In this document: piece after piece, positions 7,402 to 11,790 of the stretch
Position numbering within the stretch: the first letter of the stretch is position 1
How the letters are laid out: each line of letters starts with the position of its first letter
NCBI GenBank assembly: GCA_964569095.1
Contig: CAZMTB010000206.1
Span: 1 to 11,790, forward strand
Direction: 5' to 3'
DNA: 11,790 nucleotides
From: JALWSI01 sp964569095 [NCBI: uncultured Aquificales bacterium]
GTDB lineage: Bacteria; Thermosulfidibacterota; Thermosulfidibacteria; Thermosulfidibacterales
Made by a program: the position numbers and the translations under genes
Notes under the pieces: model-generated
Database searches by the model: none
Seen by the model: only the letters and a program-made list of their open reading frames with translations
Told to the model about the DNA's origin: nothing

Positions 7402-8715
7402 CTACTTCTTGGCCTTTGCGTGCTCAGCCCTGAGGGTGGCAGCCAGGTCCTTGATCTCGGCGAGGTCCTTGGTCATCATGGCCCAGCCGTACCAGTAGGC
7501 GTAGTCTGGGTTCATGTGGAAGTACCCCTGGTAGGCCCTCATGCGGTGCTTCATGTACATCTGGAAGAGCACCTGCTCGATGTAGGTGGAGCCGTCGGGC
7601 AGCTTCTTGTAGCTCTCGCCGCTGGGGGCGCTGTAGTCGGTCCTCATGAAGTAGAGGAAGTCGGGATAGGCGAAGGGCTGGTCGTTCCTCTTCTTGAGGA
7701 TGCCGTCTTTGTAGAGGCCCGCCACTATTTCTATGGCCTGGGCGAGCAGCCTGTCGGCGTGCTTGATTGCCCCGTCTGCCATCTCGAGCTGTGTCCTGGC
7801 GTACTTCTCGGAGTGGCACTTGGAGCACCTCTTTATCATTGCCTCCCTCTCCTTCTGCCACTCATCCTGGGTGAGCCTGGCCAGCCTCAGCTTCTTCACC
7901 AGCTCGAGCCTCCCGGTGGGCTTGCCAGTCTCGGGATTGAGCACCCCCAGTGCCTTCAGAATGGTCACCTGGTCTGCAGCCCACTGCGGATCCTTGGGCA
8001 AGGGCAGCCTAACGCCCAAGAAGCCCCAGGCGGTCCTGTTGTTGTGGGTACCGTTGGGCAGGTGGCAGTCCTGGCAGGTGGGGGCGGGGGCGTCCTTGGG
8101 CAGGGCCCCTCTCTGCTTGGCAAACCACCGGGTCCCGTGCTTGGAGCTGGACCACATCTCCCACTGGGGATGATCGTAACCCATGTGGCACTGCTGGCAG
8201 GCCTTGGGATCCAGGGCCTCCTTCTTGGAGAAGGTGTGCCTGGTGTGACACTCGTCGCAGGAGTTGTTCTGGTAGCGGTATCCCTTTTTGAGCTGATCCT
8301 CTTTCTGTGCCTCTGTCTTGATACCCATGTTGTGGCAACCACCGCAGCCCTTGCCACCCTCCATGAGGCTGTCGGGCTCCACATGGGTGATGGGCAGGGC
8401 GTTCAGGGAGGTCCAGCCAAACTGGTGCTTGCCCTTCTTGAAGGACTCGAACTGCTCCTCGTGGCACTGGGCACAGACGTGCTCGGTGGGCAGCTTCGCC
8501 TTCTTCCAGTCCTTCGCGCTCTTGTGGGCACTGCCGTGGCAGTCTGAGCAGCCCACGTCCTCAGAGGCGTGCTTGCTCACCTTCCAGTCGGCCACTTGGC
8601 AGGGGCTCACCTTCTCGTGACAAGAGACGCAGGCATCCCCCGCCGCCCAGGATGGAGCGGCAAAGACCAAGGCACCGAAGCAGAGAACCACTGCCGTCAA
8701 CCATAATCTTTTCAT
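7402..8715 (-). CDS. Exported octaheme cytochrome c, hydroxylamine oxidoreductase (HAO)-like
   Basis: A 437-residue periplasmic multiheme cytochrome. Residues 1-24 (MKRLWLTAVVLCFGALVFAA then PSWA) form a signal peptide. Eight CXXCH heme-attachment motifs are present: CVSCH 29, CSDCH 56, CAQCH 81, CGGCH 124, CDECH 153, CQQCH 173, CQDCH 214 and CSKCH 297. The even spacing of the first seven, the late eighth heme, NNRTAWGFLGVRLPLP (225-240), and a helical C-terminus with YFHMNPDYAYWYGW (398-411) match the HAO-like octaheme family. No CXXCK is present, which argues against NrfA or octaheme nitrite reductase (ONR/Otr). Family members oxidise hydroxylamine or hydrazine, or run in reverse, reducing nitrite or hydroxylamine; the direction here is unknown. 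It is shorter than Nitrosomonas HAO, and no membrane quinol-linked partner is adjacent. The ATG at 8715 was chosen for the signal peptide; in-frame codons up to 8838 encode an unlikely basic extension. AGGAG lies both 1 nt and 12 nt upstream. A terminator follows directly. Confidence 0.88.
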   Translation of the reverse strand: MKRLWLTAVVLCFGALVFAAPSWAAGDACVSCHEKVSPCQVADWKVSKHASEDVGCSDCHGSAHKSAKDWKKAKLPTEHVCAQCHEEQFESFKKGKHQFGWTSLNALPITHVEPDSLMEGGKGCGGCHNMGIKTEAQKEDQLKKGYRYQNNSCDECHTRHTFSKKEALDPKACQQCHMGYDHPQWEMWSSSKHGTRWFAKQRGALPKDAPAPTCQDCHLPNGTHNNRTAWGFLGVRLPLPKDPQWAADQVTILKALGVLNPETGKPTGRLELVKKLRLARLTQDEWQKEREAMIKRCSKCHSEKYARTQLEMADGAIKHADRLLAQAIEIVAGLYKDGILKKRNDQPFAYPDFLYFMRTDYSAPSGESYKKLPDGSTYIEQVLFQMYMKHRMRAYQGYFHMNPDYAYWYGWAMMTKDLAEIKDLAATLRAEHAKAKK

Positions 8716-8752
8716 ACTCCTAACTTTCTCCTTTCTCGAATCTAAATTCATC

Positions 8753-8772
8753 TTTTGGGCTAAAGCCCAAAA
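8753..8772. promoter_or_regulatory. Perfect 20-bp palindrome upstream of the cytochrome gene (operator or 5'-UTR hairpin)
   Basis: Arms TTTTGGGCT (8753-8761) and AGCCCAAAA (8764-8772) flank a 2-base centre, 38 nt before the cytochrome ATG. As RNA it would be an 8-bp stem with a 4-base loop. As DNA its size and symmetry fit a dimeric regulator site. On the minus strand TTGGGC in the palindrome lies 18 nt before TTTAGA (part of TTTAGATT), a weak -35/-10 pair that would place the palindrome over the promoter. No T-run follows, so it is not an intrinsic terminator. The remainder of the 217-nt gap (8716-8932) shows no gene and no clear FNR-type site. Confidence 0.5.
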
Positions 8773-8932
8773 CTCCCGAAAAACTCTTTTTCTACCACCT
8801 CCCTTCTTCAAAGATCTTAAGCCCACGGTAATGGTCACGAAGAGTCGTCAGCTATCGGCAATCCAACCTTCTTAGGGATACCACAGGAACCGTCCAGGGT
8901 AAAGGGTAGAATTGAACCAAGCGGGAAGAGAT

Positions 8933-9628
8933 TCACAGGCCATCTGCCATCTCCTCCAGGGCAACCCTGTTAAGCACCCGTATCCTGGAGCCCTTCACCT
9001 CAACGATTCCCTGGGAGGAGAGGCGCGAGAAGGCGCGGGATAGGGTTTCGGGAGTGGTGCCCAGGATCTCTGCCAATTCTCCCTTCTTCACGGTGAGCAC
9101 CAGCACTTCCTCTCCTTTGGGGAGCAGCCCCAGTATGTACTGGGCAAGTCGAGATGGCACCTCTTTTAACGCGAGAGACTCTGCAAGGTTTGTTAGCTTG
9201 CGGAGACGCCTGGATAGAACCGCCATCATGCCCAGGGCGAGGTCGGGGTTCTCCCGGATAAGAGCCACGAACCTCTCCCTGGGAAAGAAGGCCACTGTGG
9301 AGTCCTCCATGGTCTCGGCGTAGGCGGGATAGGTCCCCCCCTCGAAGACGGGAACCTCTCCCACCGTCTCTCCCGTCTCCATAACTCCTAAGATCTGGGT
9401 CTTGCCCTGTAGGGAAAGCTTAAAGACTTTTACTCTCCCCGCCAAGATAACATAGAACCCCTCCGCCCTTTCCTCCTGGGAGAATAATATCTCTCCTTTG
9501 GGCACCCTCTGTTTAGAAGCCACTCTCTCCAGAATCTCCAATTGTTTCCAAGAGAGACCCTGGAAAAGCGGCACCTCTCCAAGATTTAGGGCCCTATTAT
9601 TACTCCGAAGGCTCAAACCTGTAACCAA
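8933..9628 (-). CDS. Crp/Fnr family transcriptional regulator lacking Cys and His
   Basis: A 231-residue Crp/Fnr-type regulator. The N-terminal cyclic-nucleotide-like beta-barrel spans about residues 18-125 (VPLFQGLSWKQLEIL, then AEGFYVILAGRVKVFK, then GETVGEVPVFEGGTYPAYAE). A dimerisation helix follows at about 128-152, and a winged helix at about 155-225 (TVKKGELAEILGTTPETLSRAFSRL). The recognition helix has ETLSR (194-198), the ExxSR pattern of FNR-like DNA specificity. The phosphate-binding Arg-Ser of true CRP is replaced (TYPAYAE), so cAMP binding is unlikely. There is no cysteine, which rules out an FNR-type iron-sulfur cluster, and no histidine. The protein resembles the DNR/HcpR/NarR branches that respond to nitrogen oxides, but its signal cannot be assigned. 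The start is uncertain: a TTG at 9628 overlaps the response-regulator gene by 29 nt; a GTG at 9574 would shorten the N-terminus by 18 residues. It probably belongs to the same operon as the two-component system. Confidence 0.87.
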   Translation of the reverse strand: MVTGLSLRSNNRALNLGEVPLFQGLSWKQLEILERVASKQRVPKGEILFSQEERAEGFYVILAGRVKVFKLSLQGKTQILGVMETGETVGEVPVFEGGTYPAYAETMEDSTVAFFPRERFVALIRENPDLALGMMAVLSRRLRKLTNLAESLALKEVPSRLAQYILGLLPKGEEVLVLTVKKGELAEILGTTPETLSRAFSRLSSQGIVEVKGSRIRVLNRVALEEMADGL

Positions 9629-10292
9629 CCCCCGGGTGGGTCAGTACGAAGCGGGGATTGTCGGGATCGGGTTCTATTTTGCATCTGAGACGCCTCACGT
9701 GAACGTCCAAAGACCTGCTCTCGGAATCCACCTCGCCGTGCCAGATCTGTGACTTTATGAACTCCCTGGGCACCACGTCCCCGGCGTGCATCATCAATAG
9801 CTCGAGCAGCTCGCACTCCTTCTTGGTTAGGCGGATGGGTCTACCGTCTATCTCCACCTCCCGTCTCCTGTGGTATAGCTTCACGTTACCCCTCTCCAAG
9901 GGCTCGTCCTTGAAGAGCCTCTGGCCCTTCCTCTTGAGGCAAACCCGTATTCTGGCAGCAAGTTCCAGGTACTCGAAGGGTTTGGTGACGTAGTCGTCTG
10001 CCCCAACCTCGAACCCCCTGAGCTTGTCGGACATGGTGTCCCTAACGGTGAGCATTATGACTGGGATGTCACCCAGTTCCTTTATCTCTTTGCACACCTT
10101 TATGCCATCTGTGTCAGGAAGGTTGAGGTCGAGCACCACCACGTCGGGAGTCATGTTTCTGGCAAGAATCAACCCGTCTGCTCCGTTGGCGGCGTCGAAC
10201 ACCTCGTAGCCATCCATCTCCAGCTGACCCTTCAACACCATCCTGATGTCAGGGTCGTCCTCTATCACCAGGATTCTCTTAGACTCTATCAT
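9600..10292 (-). CDS. OmpR/PhoB family response regulator
   Basis: A 230-residue two-domain response regulator. The receiver domain (about 1-120) has the acidic pair D12/D13, phospho-acceptor D55 in VVVLDLNLPD, T82 in VIMLTVRD and K104 in DDYVTKPF, so it should be fully phosphorylatable. The winged-helix DNA-binding domain (about 130-227) has RLTKKECELLELLMMHAGDVVPRE, then SRSLDVHVRRLRCKIEPDP, and ends with the wing motif LTHPGVGYRFEP. The ATG at 10292 has a strong purine-rich ribosome site (GAGGAGGAGAGG) inside the end of the kinase gene. The kinase overlaps it by 14 nt, so the two are translationally coupled and form a cognate pair. Its 3' end overlaps the possible start of the Crp/Fnr gene. 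Confidence 0.94.
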   Translation of the reverse strand: MIESKRILVIEDDPDIRMVLKGQLEMDGYEVFDAANGADGLILARNMTPDVVVLDLNLPDTDGIKVCKEIKELGDIPVIMLTVRDTMSDKLRGFEVGADDYVTKPFEYLELAARIRVCLKRKGQRLFKDEPLERGNVKLYHRRREVEIDGRPIRLTKKECELLELLMMHAGDVVPREFIKSQIWHGEVDSESRSLDVHVRRLRCKIEPDPDNPRFVLTHPGVGYRFEPSE

Positions 10293-11790
10293 GGTCCTCT
10301 CCTCCTCTATTCCCTTTATTTCCTTGCGATTGTTTACCCCTAACCCCGGGTAAGAAGAATGTCACCCGGGTACCCCTGTGATCCGGAGGGTCCGATATCT
10401 CTATCCTGCCCCCGTGGGCATCAACGATGCCTTTACAAATAGCAAGGCCCAACCCTGTCGAGCCATTAGATTCATCATCTCTTTTTACCCTATAAAACTT
10501 TTCAAATACCTTCTCCCTCTCCCACTCCGGTATGCCTGGGCCGAAATCCTCAACAGAAACCACTGCCCAAGATCCTTCAACCCCCACTTTCACTAAAACT
10601 TCCCCACCCTCAGGTGAGAACTTTATTGCGTTGCTCAACAGGTTGGCCACAACTTGGGATATCCTGTCGTTGTCAAAGGGCAACACCACTTCATCTTTGT
10701 CAGTCTCTATCCTTACCGTAACCCCTTTCTGCCTAGCCATAGGCCTAGTCATGAAGACCGTCTCTTCAACCACTTCCACCAGATCCTGAACCTCCATGTT
10801 CATATCAAGCTTTCCGCTCTCCAGTCTGGCGCAATCCAAAAGATCCCCTATCATTTTGGAGAGCTTGTCTATGTTCTTTCTTATCACCTCTACATAGGGA
10901 ACCACTCCTTCACGCCTAGCAAGCAAATCCACCGCTCCTTTTATAGCGGTTATCGGAGTTTTTAAATCGTGAGTGATATTCGAGAAAAATTCGGACTTAA
11001 AGCTCTCCGTCTCCTTCAATTCATGGTAGGCTCTCTCAACCTTCCCTATGGCTCTCCTAACCTCTTCCTCCATCTCTTCGCGATGGTGGAGCATTCTCTC
11101 CACCATCGCGTTGAAGTTCCTTGCCAAAACTCCCCACTCGTCGTTTCTACCCTCGTTCATTCTCACTTGGAGGTTCCCTTGGCTCACCTTGATGGAAGCC
11201 TCCACAAAGGTAGACAAAGGCTCCAAAACCCATAACTTCAAAAGGGCAACAAGAATCGCGAATATAACAGCCATGAACGCCAGCACCATTAAAAACAAGT
11301 ATATCTTGTCTTTTCTTAGAGTTTCAAAAGCATGAGCAGCAGGCAATGTTATGCTGACGCAGGCAGAAAACGAGGTATAGTCGTATCCGTGGCATTTGGT
11401 GCACTCCAAGGTAAATAGAAGAGGTGCCGCAAAGCGAAATACGGGGCCTCGGGGAGTCTCCTCCAGCTTCCACACCGGTTCTCCACCGTTTTCCTCCATG
11501 CTCTTTATGGCCATGGCCTCGAACTGATCTGCCTTGTGTGCGGGATTGTGGGGCTTCAGCACCGCCACCTTCACCTTGTAGGGAAGCCACTTTTTCGAAT
11601 ATTCGGCAAATTCCTCGGAGAACCGGTAAGGTGTCAAAAGCCGGTAGTCACCCTCCTTCTCCCTTTTAACGTACACCCCCCTATGCATGGCTATCCAATG
11701 CCTCATGGCAACGCTGTCATGGTATAAAGCGTTTGCCTTCAGTCTCATCTGGTCAAGAACAAGGCTTTTCTCCCTGCTGGTTAACCACAA
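10279..11790 (-). CDS. Histidine kinase with Tll0287-like (DUF3365) c-type heme sensor domain, N-terminus beyond window
   Basis: The visible 503 residues (frame open to the window end, so the N-terminal anchor is missing) form a membrane sensor kinase. Residues about 1-155 are periplasmic and resemble the Tll0287-like/DUF3365 domain (ALYHDSVAMRHWIAMHRGVYV and FRFAAPLLFTLECTKCHGYD). They include a covalent heme c motif CTKCH at 130-134. A membrane helix follows (about 163-186), then HAMP (about 187-240), a charged coiled coil, the DHp domain with phospho-His274 in FFSNITHDLKTPITAIKG, and the ATPase domain with N-box NLLSNAIKFSPEGG (383-396), G1 DFGPGI (415-420) and G2 GSTGLGLAI (443-451). All catalytic motifs are intact. 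The heme suggests a redox, NO or other small-ligand signal; none is proven. The basic and Gly-rich C-terminal tail overlaps the response-regulator ribosome site and start. Confidence 0.9.
   Translation of the reverse strand: MWLTSREKSLVLDQMRLKANALYHDSVAMRHWIAMHRGVYVKREKEGDYRLLTPYRFSEEFAEYSKKWLPYKVKVAVLKPHNPAHKADQFEAMAIKSMEENGGEPVWKLEETPRGPVFRFAAPLLFTLECTKCHGYDYTSFSACVSITLPAAHAFETLRKDKIYLFLMVLAFMAVIFAILVALLKLWVLEPLSTFVEASIKVSQGNLQVRMNEGRNDEWGVLARNFNAMVERMLHHREEMEEEVRRAIGKVERAYHELKETESFKSEFFSNITHDLKTPITAIKGAVDLLARREGVVPYVEVIRKNIDKLSKMIGDLLDCARLESGKLDMNMEVQDLVEVVEETVFMTRPMARQKGVTVRIETDKDEVVLPFDNDRISQVVANLLSNAIKFSPEGGEVLVKVGVEGSWAVVSVEDFGPGIPEWEREKVFEKFYRVKRDDESNGSTGLGLAICKGIVDAHGGRIEISDPPDHRGTRVTFFLPGVRGKQSQGNKGNRGGEDHDRV
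11079..11110. repeat. Perfect 13-bp inverted repeat inside the kinase gene
   Basis: Arms CGCGATGGTGGAG (11079-11091) and CTCCACCATCGCG (11098-11110) flank the six-base spacer CATTCT. It lies in the HAMP/coiled-coil part of the kinase gene, encoding AMVERMLHHRE. As RNA it forms a stable 13-bp stem with a 6-base loop and no following T-run on either strand. Its function, if any, is unknown. Confidence 0.8.

Noticed and set aside
7360-8547. Plus-strand open frame of 395 codons opposite the octaheme cytochrome
   Set aside because: Its translation is Val/Leu/Gly-rich with no motif, as expected from the antisense of a G+C-rich gene, and its start lies inside the minus-strand terminator.
7402-8715. 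Octaheme nitrite reductase (ONR/Otr) or NrfA identity for the cytochrome
   Set aside because: Those enzymes normally carry a CXXCK (or variant) at the catalytic heme. All eight motifs here are CXXCH and the C-terminal pattern is HAO-like.
8716-8838. 41-residue in-frame N-terminal extension of the cytochrome, or a separate leader peptide
   Set aside because: It would bury the signal peptide behind a basic segment and includes the palindrome. The ATG at 8715 gives a normal signal peptide.
8716-8932. FNR-type (TTGAT-N4-ATCAA) or CRP/HcpR-type (TGTGA-N6-TCACA) operator upstream of the cytochrome
   Set aside because: Read on both strands, no paired half-sites with correct spacing were found; only isolated half-site-like fragments occur.
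10345-10372. Two copies of CCCGGGTA, 20 nt apart
   Set aside because: They lie within the 3' end of the kinase coding region, are only 8 bp long, and have no further copies nearby. Chance is a sufficient explanation.

Overview
The window looks like chromosomal DNA of a Gram-negative, probably thermophilic, anaerobic or nitrogen-oxide-respiring chemotroph. The reasons are a type IV pilus tip operon, an AsmA-type envelope protein, an exported octaheme cytochrome c of the hydroxylamine oxidoreductase (HAO) type, and a histidine kinase with a c-type heme sensor domain. Frequent ATA (Ile) and AGG/AGA (Arg) codons and several TTG starts suggest a deep-branching thermophile such as Desulfurobacteriaceae or Thermodesulfobacteriota. 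That placement is inference; no rRNA or other marker gene is present.

Positions 1-4624 (+ strand) hold one tightly packed operon: the C-terminal part of a PilY1-like tip adhesin (its 5' end lies outside the window), followed by four minor pseudopilins of FimT/GspH, PilV, PilW and PilX type. Junctions are overlapping or very short. Together they should form the tip/priming complex of a type IV pilus. All five proteins are rich in cysteine and in N-X-S/T sequons compared with the rest of the window. The operon ends at a hairpin (4623-4677) shared with the convergent genes to its right.

Positions 4686-7261 (- strand) hold mazG (nucleoside triphosphate pyrophosphohydrolase), followed 2 nt later by a gene for an AsmA-family inner-membrane/periplasmic protein.

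Positions 7363-11790 (- strand) hold what reads as a sensing-and-response module. Reading leftwards from the right edge: a histidine kinase with a Tll0287-like (DUF3365) heme-c sensor domain (N-terminus outside the window), an OmpR/PhoB-type response regulator, and a Crp/Fnr-type regulator with no Cys or His. These three genes overlap one another. After a 217-nt gap containing a perfect palindrome come the octaheme HAO-like cytochrome and a strong Rho-independent terminator. The likely logic is that a periplasmic redox or nitrogen-oxide signal is read by the heme c, passed to the response regulator and possibly the Crp/Fnr protein, and used to set expression of the octaheme enzyme. Sequence supports the gene identities; the regulatory link is inferred from adjacency. 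This module is the most interesting content of the window. No tRNA, rRNA, CRISPR array, insertion sequence or prophage gene was seen.
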